This document shows positions 18,700 through 26,471 of a DNA stretch of 64,000 nucleotides, one piece after another. Numbering within the stretch: the first letter of the stretch is position 1; each line of letters begins with the position of its first letter. The stretch covers positions 1,426,001 through 1,490,000 of the forward strand of contig NZ_JACHJP010000002.1 in NCBI RefSeq assembly GCF_014203715.1, read 5' to 3'. A program made the translations under genes and the position numbers. The notes under the pieces are model-generated. The model was given only the letters and a program-made list of their open reading frames with translations, was not told the DNA's origin and did not search any database. The DNA comes from Streptosporangium saharense (GTDB lineage: Bacteria; Actinomycetota; Actinomycetes; Streptosporangiales; Streptosporangiaceae).

Positions 18700-19791
18700 T
18701 CAACCCGAGCGGCTCCCGCGGAAGCCCGTGAGCCTGCGCAGGATGTCCCACCAGAAGGAGGCGCCGAACAGCAGGGCGAATATGGTGATCAGGTAGCCGG
18801 GCCAGTGGCCGACCGTCGTCAGGCGGTCCCACCAGGCCCCGACGTTGAAGGTGAAGGACGGGCCACCCGACTCCTCGGCGGGGATCGTCACGCTCATCAC
18901 GGCGTGGTCGAAGATCTTGACCAGCGCCGGGGAGCTGAAGACCTCGGTCACGCAGGAGTACGGCTCGACGGACCCCGCGACGGCGCACCTGTCCTTCAGG
19001 GAGTCCTTCAGCTCGGCCGTGCTCTCCCCTCCACCCGCGATGGCCGTGACAGCGGCCCGGTAGGCGTTGTCCCGCAGCAGGGTCTTGCCGTACTCCAGCG
19101 AGTCCATGCTGAACAGCAGGGTCAGCGCCACGGCCAGGGTGAAGACCACCCACTTGACGTAGCGGCGGTAGAGCAGGGACAGCCGCTGCATCTCCCCGTC
19201 GAACCAGTCCTCGACGCCCTTGCGGAACCTGCCCATGTCGCGCTGGGCGGCCTCCCACACGCCTCTCAGGTGTCCGGCGAGCGGGCTGCGTACGGCCTCC
19301 AGCTTGGCGATCAGCCCCTCGACGCCACCTTCCTCGGCGGCGACCAGTTCGAGCAGCGCCCAGGAGAACCGCTCCGGCGGGATGTCGGAGATGCTGGTCC
19401 TGGCGCCCTCGGGACGGTCGATCTCCTGCAGACGCTCGTAGAGCCGCCTGGTCATGTCGACAGTCGGCGCGGGCGCCTCCGCCGCGAGCACCACCTCGGG
19501 ATCGACCGGCACCGGCTCGACCACCGACGGCGCCGGGTCGGGATCGTGCACGGGCCGTGGATCGTGTTTGGAGAAGGGCAGCCGCGCGAAGACGTCGCGG
19601 ACCCGCGACGGGATCCACGACAGGCCCTTGCCCCGGCCGCCGTCCAGCGTGTCACGGAGATAGGCCCACAGGAACTTGCTGCGGATGGCGAGCAGCCTGA
19701 CGATGGCCTCGTTGAGACCGCTCACCAGGAGCGACAGCAGCAGGAAAGCCAGTACCAGGCCGATGGCCAGGTCAACGTATACGGATATCAC
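18700..19791 (-). CDS. Conserved membrane protein, 5' end displaced by an IS insertion
   Basis: A roughly 363-residue membrane protein of a widespread bacterial family of unknown function. It has an N-terminal membrane segment (DLAIGLVLAFLLLSLL), a family-typical SGLNEAIVRLLAIRSKFL stretch, the IPPERFSWALLEL motif, an EDWFDGEMQRLSLLYRR amphipathic block before a second membrane segment, and a C-terminal one. An IS605-type element ends 5 bases before the GTG at 19791. Joining the two flanks of the element puts the ATG at 21483, which overlaps the glnE stop, in frame with this gene (M-S-V-L-P-T-V-I-S). The present start is either GTG 19791 or GTG 19812, using the element's GGGGAGG as ribosome-binding site. 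Confidence 0.75.
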   Translation of the reverse strand: MISVYVDLAIGLVLAFLLLSLLVSGLNEAIVRLLAIRSKFLWAYLRDTLDGGRGKGLSWIPSRVRDVFARLPFSKHDPRPVHDPDPAPSVVEPVPVDPEVVLAAEAPAPTVDMTRRLYERLQEIDRPEGARTSISDIPPERFSWALLELVAAEEGGVEGLIAKLEAVRSPLAGHLRGVWEAAQRDMGRFRKGVEDWFDGEMQRLSLLYRRYVKWVVFTLAVALTLLFSMDSLEYGKTLLRDNAYRAAVTAIAGGGESTAELKDSLKDRCAVAGSVEPYSCVTEVFSSPALVKIFDHAVMSVTIPAEESGGPSFTFNVGAWWDRLTTVGHWPGYLITIFALLFGASFWWDILRRLTGFRGSRSG

Positions 19792-19940
19792 AGTAGTTGA
19801 CTTCCTCCCCACCTGAAGCCGGGGGGTCTCGTGGCTGAGGCGTGTTCACGCTGCCTTCACCTCGGGTGGTTGACGCTTCACAGACCGCCCATCGGCGAGG
19901 TCTCCACGTCCTGTCACCGCCAGCCCGGCGGCGAGGATGT
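19777..19940 (-). ncRNA. Predicted omega RNA (reRNA) of the IS605-type element
   Basis: In IS200/IS605 elements the TnpB guide RNA derives from the 3' end of tnpB, the right-end hairpin and the adjoining flank. Here the right-end hairpin is 19807-19826 (CCCCCC/GG-T-GGGG with a bulged base), the element ends TCAA at 19797-19800, and the guide would read CTACTGTGATATCCGTATAC from 19796 downward. Boundaries are approximate and expression is inferred. Confidence 0.4.
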
Positions 19941-21039
19941 TCTTTGCGGCGTTCACGTCAGCGTTGCCGGTATGAGCGCAGGAGGTGCAGGCGAAGACCG
20001 CTTGGCTCTCGCGGGACTTCGCATCCACCGCCCCGCACGCCGAACAGCGCTGGGAGGTGTACGCGGGTGGCACCCGCACGACACGGGAACCGTTGTAACG
20101 AGCCTTGTGTTCCAGGCCGGTCAGCAGGCCGCCCCAGCCTTTGGAGAGGATGGCCCGGTTCAGTCCGGCCTTCCGCCGGACGCCTCTTCCGGGGGCGTCG
20201 CCGGTGCCTTGCGCGCTGGCCGTCATGCTCTTTACTTTCAGGTCCTCCACCACGACCAGCCCATGGTCACGGGTGAGCCGGTCAGCGGTCCACGCCAGAA
20301 AGTCGCTACGCCGGTTGCGGACACGCGCGTTCAGCCTGGCGAGCTTCGCTCGTGTGGCGGCGCGCCGGTTCGAGCCCTTGCGTTGGCGCGCGAGCTGCTG
20401 CTGAAGCCGCCTCATTCGGGCCGCCTCGCCAGGGGTGACGAACCATCGGTCGCGCATCGTTCCATCCGACGTGGCGACCGCGACCTTCACACCACGGTCC
20501 ACACCCACGGCGGGTTTGCCGTTCGGCGTGGTCTCGGCTATGCCGTCTTCTACGCAGAACGAGATATGCCAACGTCCACCGTCCTTCAGCACGGTCGCGT
20601 TGCGGAGTTGCCCGCCGAGCGGCCTCGTCCAGCGGAAGCGGACCCATCCCAGTTTGGGCAGTTTCACCCGGCCCCACCGGCGCGAGATGCGCTCCACACT
20701 GATGTGCCTGGGGTCGGGGAAACGGAACGTCGGCGCGTTCATGCGCCTCGAACGCCACTTCACCCTCCACGTGCCGTGCGTCTTGCATGCCCGTTCCAGG
20801 TCGCGCAGCGTCTGCTGAAGCGTGTGCGAAGGGGCCTCGGCCAACCACGTGAAGTCCTTCTTTGCCTCAGCCATCTGCCGGGCCTGCTCCACGTAGCTGA
20901 CAAACGCCCCGCGACGGCGGTAGGCGCGCCGCTGCTCCAGGCCGGTGTTCCACACCATACGACAGGCGTCACCGATACGTTCGGCGAAGGTCTCCTGCTC
21001 GGGAGTGAATGCCAGCAGGTAGCGACGGCCGGTCAACAT
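19846..21039 (-). CDS. tnpB: TnpB, RNA-guided endonuclease of the IS605 type
   Basis: A 397-residue TnpB with all catalytic features visible: RuvC-I Asp in GVDRGVKVAV (about residue 180), RuvC-II Glu in LVVVEDLKVKSM (about 268), the zinc ribbon CSACG...CTSCAHTGNAD (about 340-360), and the RuvC-III Asp in NADVNAAKNI. The N-terminal helical/wedge region is complete, so this copy looks functional. TnpB proteins cut DNA next to a TAM using a guide from the element's right end, favouring element retention. The ATG immediately follows the tnpA stop. Length is normal for the family. Confidence 0.9.
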   Translation of the reverse strand: MLTGRRYLLAFTPEQETFAERIGDACRMVWNTGLEQRRAYRRRGAFVSYVEQARQMAEAKKDFTWLAEAPSHTLQQTLRDLERACKTHGTWRVKWRSRRMNAPTFRFPDPRHISVERISRRWGRVKLPKLGWVRFRWTRPLGGQLRNATVLKDGGRWHISFCVEDGIAETTPNGKPAVGVDRGVKVAVATSDGTMRDRWFVTPGEAARMRRLQQQLARQRKGSNRRAATRAKLARLNARVRNRRSDFLAWTADRLTRDHGLVVVEDLKVKSMTASAQGTGDAPGRGVRRKAGLNRAILSKGWGGLLTGLEHKARYNGSRVVRVPPAYTSQRCSACGAVDAKSRESQAVFACTSCAHTGNADVNAAKNILAAGLAVTGRGDLADGRSVKRQPPEVKAA

Positions 21040-21363
21040 CTACCGGCTTTTCTGCTGCTCGGCGTAGCGCTTCACCACGGTGCAGGAGTTCGTCCACAAG
21101 GTCGGAAGCCGTGACTTCAGATGCGGGAAGTCATCGCACCGCGCCCTGGAGAAACGGCCTTTGACGGCTTTGACCAGCCGGTGAACGCCGTACTGCGGAT
21201 CGACCTCCACCAGCAGGTGGACGTGGTCGGGCATGACCTCCATTTCCACCAGTCACGCCCTCTTCTCGTCCACCACCTCGCGGATGAGGTCCTTCAGCCG
21301 TGTTCCGATCCGGCTGTCAAGCACGTGTCTTCGGTACTTCGGACACCGCGCAACATGGAACAC
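21040..21363 (-). pseudogene. tnpA: TnpA Y1 transposase, inactivated
   Basis: This reads as an IS200/IS605 Y1 HUH transposase with two lesions. The conserved CPKYRRHVL block and the helix ending VVDEKRA are followed by an in-frame TGA at 21253-21255, after which translation resumes in the same frame with LVEMEVMPDHVHLLV (the HUH motif). The C-terminus reads TNSCTVVKRYAEQQ, lacking the roughly 11 residues that normally separate TNSC from the VVKxY segment carrying the catalytic Tyr. Start is uncertain: GTG at 21363, or the ATG at 21483 that lies outside the element. Unless UGA is suppressed, no full transposase can be made. Confidence 0.85.
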
Positions 21364-21448
21364 GCACCGGAAGACAACGTTCCGCGCAGTATAGCTATCT
21401 AGTGATCGACAGTTCAGAGAGATGGGCTGAATGCACGAATAGACCCAA

Positions 21449-21469
21449 GGTTTCCGATCACCGGAAACC
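21449..21469. repeat. Perfect hairpin at the left end of the IS element
   Basis: GGTTTCCG (21449-21456) and CGGAAACC (21462-21469) form a perfect 8-bp stem with a 5-base loop, starting one base inside the proposed TTAC junction and 11 bases after the glnE stop. It may be the left-end DNA hairpin used by TnpA, or act as a terminator for glnE. Confidence 0.5.
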
Positions 21470-21479
21470 GGTAAAACAC

Positions 21480-24458
21480 TCATTCGCCATAGAAGACGCG
21501 TTCCATGACCAGGCGGGCGCGGCGGGTGACTCGGCGGTAGTCCTCGACGAGGTCCCCGCTGTCGTCCGGCGGGTAGCCGAGGGTGCGGGAGATGAGCGCG
21601 CGCTCGCGGACGTCCACCGGGATGGAGTCCGCGGCCCTGCCCCTGACCAGCATGATCGCGTCCCGGACGCGGGAGGCGAGCCGCCAGGCCGCGGCGAGCG
21701 CGGTCTCGTCCGTCTCGGAGAGCAGGCCCTCGGCGACCGCGGCGCGCAGTGTCTCCAGGGTGCGGGTGGTCCGCAGCGACGGCAGCGGTCCCGCGTGGCG
21801 CAGTTGGAGCAGCTGCGCCACCCACTCCACGTCCGACAGGCCTCCCCTGCCCAGTTTGGTGTGTAGAGCGGGATCGGCGCCCCTGGGCAGCCGTTCGGCC
21901 TCCATCCTGGCCTTCAGTTTGCGGATCTGCAGCACCGCATCGTCGGGGATGCCCTTCGCCGGGTAGCGCAGCGGGTCGGCCACGGCGAGGAACTCCGCGC
22001 CGAGGTCGGCGTCCCCCGCCGAGAAGCGGGCACGCAGCAGCGCCTGGGACTCCCAGGGGGACGACCAGCGCCCGTAGTAGGCGGCGTAGGAGGCCAGCGT
22101 GCGGACCAGCGGTCCCTGTCGGCCCTCGGGACGCAGGTCGGGGTCGATGAGCAGCGGCGGGTCAGGGGCGGGCAGGGCCAGCAGGCGGCGCAGCTCGTTG
22201 GCGACCGCGAAGGCAGCCTCCGTCGCCTCCCTCTCCACGACCCCTTCAAGGGGCGAGTGCACGAACATCACGTCGGCGTCGCTGCCGTAGGAGCATTCGA
22301 GGCCGCCGAGACGGCCCATCGCGATCACCGCGAACCTGGTGGGAAGCGGGGTGCGCCGCTCCATCTCGACCTTGCCGATGGCGGCGTCGAGCGCGGCCTG
22401 GAGGGTCACGTCGTTCAGCGCCGACAATGCCTGTCCGACCCGCTCCACGTCGAGGAGCCCCGACAGGTCGGCGGCGGCCGTACGGACGAGTTCCCTGCGC
22501 CGCAGTCCACGGGCGGCGGCGACCGCGCTCTCCGCCTCGCCCGGGTAGCGTCCGACGGTCGCCCGCGCCTCGGCCAGCAGCGCCTCTGGGGGCCGGGGGG
22601 CCAGGTCGGTGTCGGAGCCGAACATCGCGACCGCCTCCGGGGCGTGCAGCAGCAGCCCCGTCACGTAGCGGCTGGTCCCCAGCAGCCTGGCCAGGCGGGA
22701 GGCGACGGCCGTCTCGTCGCGCAGCAGCCGCAGGTACCACGGGGTCGAACCGAGCTTGTCCGAGACCTGACGGAAGCCGAGCAGGCCCGCGTCCGGGTCT
22801 GGGGCGTCGGCGAACCAGCCGAGCATGACCGGAAGCAGGGTCCGCTGGATGGCGGCGCGCCGGGAGACCCCGCTGGTCAGCGCGCTGATGTGGCGCAGGG
22901 CTCCGGCCGGGTCCGCGTAGCCGAGCGCCTCAAGGCGGGCCTGCGCGGCGGAGGTCGAGAGGCGGTCCTCCGACTCGGGCAGCCGGGCGACGGCCTGCAG
23001 CAGCGGCCGGTAGAACAGTTTCTCGTGCAGGCGTCTGGCCTCCATGGCGTGCCGCCGCCACCGGGTGGTGAACTCGCCGACCGGATCGACGGTCATGCCG
23101 AGCCCGCGTCCGAGCCGCCGCAGGTCGCCCTCCCCCTCGGGCACCACGTGGGTACGGCGCAGCCGGTGGAGCTGGATCAGGTGCTCGACCCGGCGCAGGA
23201 AGGTGTAGGCCTCGGCCAGGGCCTTGGCGTCGTCCCTGCCGACGTAGCCGCCCCTGGAGAGCGCGGCCAGCGCGGGAAGGGTGGCGCGGCGGCGCAGCAG
23301 CGGGTCGAGGCGGCCGTGGACGAGCTGCAGCAGTTGCACGGCGAACTCGATGTCGCGCAGTCCCCCTGGGCCGAGTTTGAGCTGGCGTTCTGCCTCGTCG
23401 CCGCGCACGTGGGCCTCGACCCTGCGGCGCATCGCCTGCACGTCCTCGACGAACCGTTCCCGGGTGGCGGCCTGCCAGACCATCTCGTTGGTCATCGAGA
23501 CGTACTGCTCGCCCAGTTCGAGGTCTCCCGCGATGGGCCGGGCCTTCAGCAGCGCCTGGAACTCCCAGGTCTTGGCCCAACGGTGGTAGTAGGCGCGGTG
23601 GCTGGCGAGGGTGCGTACCAGTGGCCCCGACCTGCCCTCGGGGCGCAGCGCGGCGTCCACCTCCCACAGCGCGCCCTCGGGGGTGTTCGCCGAGCAGACC
23701 CGCATCATGCCCTGGGCCAGGCGGGTGGCCAGCCGGATGGCGTCGGACTCCTCCGTGCCCTCCCCGGGTTCGGCCACGAAGACGACGTCCACGTCGCTGA
23801 TGTAGTTGAGCTCCCGCGCCCCGCACTTGCCCATCCCGATGACGGCGAGCCGTACGGCACCGGCACCGGGGTGTTCGGCCCTGGCCACGGCGAGGGCCGC
23901 CTCCAGGGCGGCGCCCGCGAGGTCGGACAGCTCGGAGGTGACCTCCGCGAGCGAGGCCTGACCGAGGACGTCGCGGGCGGCCAGGCGCAGCAGGCGGGCC
24001 CGGTAGGCGACGCGCAGCGCGACCAGGGTCTCGGTGCCGGTGGCCGCCGCCCTGGGCTCGGGATCCCCGGGATCGGCGCCGACCGCCCGCAGCAGCTCTT
24101 CCCGCAGTTCGGGAGCGGTCGGCCGTCTCAGCTCCCGGGTGCCGTCCAGCAGGTGCCGGTGTTCCGGGTGCCTGACCACGTGGTCGCCGAGCGCGGCGCT
24201 GACCCCGAAGACGCCCAGCAGCCTCGCCCCCAGGACGGGGTCGGCGACGAGTGCCCCGACGGCCTCCCCGTCCCGCTCGGCGAGCCGGTTGAGCGAGGTC
24301 AGCGCCAGGTCGGGATCGGCGGTCGCCACGAGGAGGTCGAGCAGACCGCCCTCGCGCTCCGCGGGGGTGCCCAGCTCGCCGAACAGCCGTCCCGCCCTGG
24401 CCGCGTCGGCGAACCCGAGCCTGGCCATCCGGCCCTCGGTCGTCTCCATCCGGGGCAC
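21480..24458 (-). CDS. glnE: Glutamine synthetase adenylyltransferase/deadenylase
   Basis: A roughly 992-residue bifunctional enzyme that adds and removes AMP on the GlnA tyrosine. Two nucleotidyltransferase domains are clear: the N-terminal deadenylase signature GMGKCGARELNYISDVDVVF (near residue 210) and the C-terminal adenylylase signature MGRLGGLECSYGSDADVMF (near 715), joined by helical GlnD-like linkers. It pairs with glnA at 11650-13074. Start: GTG 24458 has GAGGGAGG at a 9-base spacing; ATG 24467 abuts that Shine-Dalgarno, so it is less likely. The stop codon overlaps an ATG (ATGA at 21480-21483) that originally began the next gene before IS insertion. Confidence 0.95.
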   Translation of the reverse strand: MPRMETTEGRMARLGFADAARAGRLFGELGTPAEREGGLLDLLVATADPDLALTSLNRLAERDGEAVGALVADPVLGARLLGVFGVSAALGDHVVRHPEHRHLLDGTRELRRPTAPELREELLRAVGADPGDPEPRAAATGTETLVALRVAYRARLLRLAARDVLGQASLAEVTSELSDLAGAALEAALAVARAEHPGAGAVRLAVIGMGKCGARELNYISDVDVVFVAEPGEGTEESDAIRLATRLAQGMMRVCSANTPEGALWEVDAALRPEGRSGPLVRTLASHRAYYHRWAKTWEFQALLKARPIAGDLELGEQYVSMTNEMVWQAATRERFVEDVQAMRRRVEAHVRGDEAERQLKLGPGGLRDIEFAVQLLQLVHGRLDPLLRRRATLPALAALSRGGYVGRDDAKALAEAYTFLRRVEHLIQLHRLRRTHVVPEGEGDLRRLGRGLGMTVDPVGEFTTRWRRHAMEARRLHEKLFYRPLLQAVARLPESEDRLSTSAAQARLEALGYADPAGALRHISALTSGVSRRAAIQRTLLPVMLGWFADAPDPDAGLLGFRQVSDKLGSTPWYLRLLRDETAVASRLARLLGTSRYVTGLLLHAPEAVAMFGSDTDLAPRPPEALLAEARATVGRYPGEAESAVAAARGLRRRELVRTAAADLSGLLDVERVGQALSALNDVTLQAALDAAIGKVEMERRTPLPTRFAVIAMGRLGGLECSYGSDADVMFVHSPLEGVVEREATEAAFAVANELRRLLALPAPDPPLLIDPDLRPEGRQGPLVRTLASYAAYYGRWSSPWESQALLRARFSAGDADLGAEFLAVADPLRYPAKGIPDDAVLQIRKLKARMEAERLPRGADPALHTKLGRGGLSDVEWVAQLLQLRHAGPLPSLRTTRTLETLRAAVAEGLLSETDETALAAAWRLASRVRDAIMLVRGRAADSIPVDVRERALISRTLGYPPDDSGDLVEDYRRVTRRARLVMERVFYGE

Positions 24459-24549
24459 GGCGCTCATCCTCCCTCGTCCGCGGTCACCGGGCACGTGTGG
24501 CCTTCCCCGATCACCGCCCCGCCACCCCCGTCCTGTACGGCCAGGCCGC

Positions 24550-25263
24550 TCAGCCGGACGCGGCGGTGGACGCGACGACGGCGGCGAAGCGCTGGGCGAA
24601 CGTCCGCCAGGTCCGGATCAGCCTCTCCTCGGCGGCCTTGACCCCCGCGTTGAGCTCCTCGACCGAGTGGCCGAGCCCGGTGAGGTGGTCGGCGGAGTGG
24701 CCGGTCCAGTCGGTGAAGACCTCGACGTCCGCCTCCGGGTGGAACTGCACCCCCCAGGCCCGCTCCCCCAGCCGGTATGCCTGGTTGGGGTAGAGGTGTC
24801 CGGTGGCCAGCGGCACGGCCCCCTCGGGGAGCCTGGTCATCGCGTCGCCGTGGTACTGGACGGCGGGCACCGGGCCGAACCCGGTGAACAGGATGTCGTC
24901 GTCGGCGTCAGGAAGGGGGACGATCTCGGTGGCGCCGATCTCAAGGCCGTGCTCACCGCGTTCGACAGTGCCGCCGCAGGCGAGCGTCAGCAGTTGGGCG
25001 CCGAGGCAGACACCGAGGGTCGGCACGCCGTCCTCGACCGAGGTCCTGAGCAGGTCGCGGGTCTCGGGCAGCCAGGGGAAGCGGTCGTCCTCCCAGGCCG
25101 CCGCCGTCCCGCCGAGCACGATCAGGCCGTTCCCGGCCCGTCGTGGGATCGGCACTCCGGCGTACGGCCTGATGACCTCGCACTCGGCGCCGCTGTCGGC
25201 CAGCCATCCGGCGAAGGCGCCCAGGCCCGCTTCGGCTTCGTTCTCGACGACGGTGATTCTCAT
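24550..25263 (-). CDS. Type 1 glutamine amidotransferase
   Basis: A 237-residue class I glutamine amidotransferase resembling the GMP-synthase-like family. The nucleophile elbow LGVCLGAQLL supplies the catalytic Cys (about residue 89), and the VQFHPEAD motif supplies His and Glu (about 176). A second in-frame ATG exists at 25299, but the protein fold begins at MRITVVEN so 25263 is preferred; neither has a clear Shine-Dalgarno. The gene lies between a hot-dog protein gene and glnE on the same strand. The acceptor substrate is unknown. Confidence 0.85.
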   Translation of the reverse strand: MRITVVENEAEAGLGAFAGWLADSGAECEVIRPYAGVPIPRRAGNGLIVLGGTAAAWEDDRFPWLPETRDLLRTSVEDGVPTLGVCLGAQLLTLACGGTVERGEHGLEIGATEIVPLPDADDDILFTGFGPVPAVQYHGDAMTRLPEGAVPLATGHLYPNQAYRLGERAWGVQFHPEADVEVFTDWTGHSADHLTGLGHSVEELNAGVKAAEERLIRTWRTFAQRFAAVVASTAASG

Positions 25264-25341
25264 GCCGTAATTATCAGCGAAAGCCGTACAAGACCCCATA
25301 CCAGGTGATTCGGGGGGTGCGGCCCCCGATCCCGTACGGCC

Positions 25342-26067
25342 TCAGGCGGAGGCGATCCAGACGGCCTTGGCTGTGGCGACCAGGGTGCCGTCCACCTCGT
25401 AGACGGCGCTCTCGCCGAAGAGCTTGCGGCCCTCGCGGCCGGTGGCGCGGGCGACGACGGAGTAGGTGCCGCCGGGGTAGACGCGCCGCTCGACCTGGGC
25501 GGTCAGCCTGCCGAGCAGGGCCGACTCACCGGGCGTGAAGTGGGCCCAGCCGGTCGCGCAGTCGAGGGCGGCCCACAGGACCGCCTCGGGGACGACGCCG
25601 TCCTCGTCGGTGACGGTCATCGGCACCCGCCAGCCCGCGGCGACCAGGTCGGTGCCGGGCACGGAGCCGGGGAAGATCCGCAGGCCGTCCCCCGGGTCGC
25701 GCAGGCCGCAGACGAAGCAGCCGGGGAAGGGGTGCCCGGCGACCCCCGCGAAACCGCTCTCCGCGCGGGCCGCCTCGTTGAACGGCACGAACTCGGGGGC
25801 GGTGAGCCGCTCGGTGACCGGGATGGCCTCGACGAGCAGGGTCTCACCGCTGGTCAGGGTCGCGCTGTTGGCCAGGTGGCGCAGGGACAGCTCGGTCTCA
25901 AGGGGTGTGGGCGCGTGCAGTGTGACCTCGACGGCCGAGTCGTGCCGGGCGCCGTGTGACGCCTGTGAGACCGTGCCCGCTATCCATCCGCCGTTCGCCG
26001 AGCCCTCGGGCCCTCGGAAACGCGCCGGGACGGTCACCACGGTCTGCAGCTCGGCAGCCGTTGTCAT
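25342..26067 (-). CDS. Hot-dog-fold thioesterase-like protein
   Basis: A 241-residue protein whose spacing of beta segments, the ANGGWIAG stretch near residue 24 and the FPGCFVCGLRDPGDGL block near 113 resemble actinobacterial double hot-dog proteins annotated as thioesterase-like. No catalytic residue can be assigned with confidence. GGAGG at 26072-26076 (minus strand) sets the ATG start. It is transcribed toward the amidotransferase gene and may be co-transcribed with it and glnE. Function is unknown. Confidence 0.6.
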   Translation of the reverse strand: MTTAAELQTVVTVPARFRGPEGSANGGWIAGTVSQASHGARHDSAVEVTLHAPTPLETELSLRHLANSATLTSGETLLVEAIPVTERLTAPEFVPFNEAARAESGFAGVAGHPFPGCFVCGLRDPGDGLRIFPGSVPGTDLVAAGWRVPMTVTDEDGVVPEAVLWAALDCATGWAHFTPGESALLGRLTAQVERRVYPGGTYSVVARATGREGRKLFGESAVYEVDGTLVATAKAVWIASA

Positions 26068-26471
26068 ACGGCACCTCCTAATCGCCCAATACGGCGATTT
26101 ATCCTCGAAAAATCCCTATAAATGGACCGACCGATTTTACCGGAGCCGCCACGCGGCCAGCGAACCAGGTGACGGTGACGTGCGGGTCAACGGCGCCTTG
26201 CCACCCGCCGTCCTGAGAGGAACCGCGGGGGGCGCGTCCTGGCCGGTGAGTCCCCGGTGACGGCCCGCCGACCGTCTCCTCGGAGTCTCGTACGGCCCAC
26301 GCTCCGTGCCCCGCGGACCGGCCGGCCCACGGGCACGCCGAAGCAGCCCGCATGATCGGGGGTCACAGGGTACGGGCGCCGGAACCGCCCGCGTGGCTGA
26401 ACCCTACCGCGCCCGGGAAGCGTCCGCGCGAGCCAGGTGGGGGTACGGCCCTCGGCCGCACCCCGGGACCG
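26068..26471. other. Intergenic region between glnA2 and hot-dog gene
   Basis: No credible gene; a short reading frame on the minus strand here has poor composition and no ribosome-binding site. The region holds the glnA2 terminator near its right edge and, at 26080-26145, an AT-rich stretch that is the likely promoter of the hot-dog gene. Confidence 0.6.
26440..26464 (-). terminator. Hairpin downstream of glnA2
   Basis: GGGGTACGGCC (26440-26450) pairs with GGCCGCACCCC (26454-26464) with one mismatch and a 3-base loop, 8 bases past the glnA2 stop. No T-tract. Confidence 0.55.

Larger units (their letters stand above)
19797..21470 (-). mobile_element. IS200/IS605-type element (tnpA pseudogene + tnpB)
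   Basis: The element carries adjacent, co-directional tnpA and tnpB genes, as in IS605-group elements. Proposed ends: left flank TTAC at 21471-21474, read on the minus strand; right end TCAA at 19797-19800. These are the same tetranucleotides known for IS608 (TTAC target, TCAA right cleavage site). There are no terminal inverted repeats or target duplication, as expected for Y1 HUH transposition. Precise removal rejoins glnE to an in-frame downstream gene, which supports the assigned ends. Confidence 0.75.

Noticed and set aside
22257-24641. 794-codon plus-strand frame opposite glnE
   Set aside because: Antisense of glnE third-position bias; no motif or ribosome-binding site.
26099-26353. 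84-codon minus-strand frame in the gap after glnA2
   Set aside because: No ribosome site, poor composition and no recognisable features.
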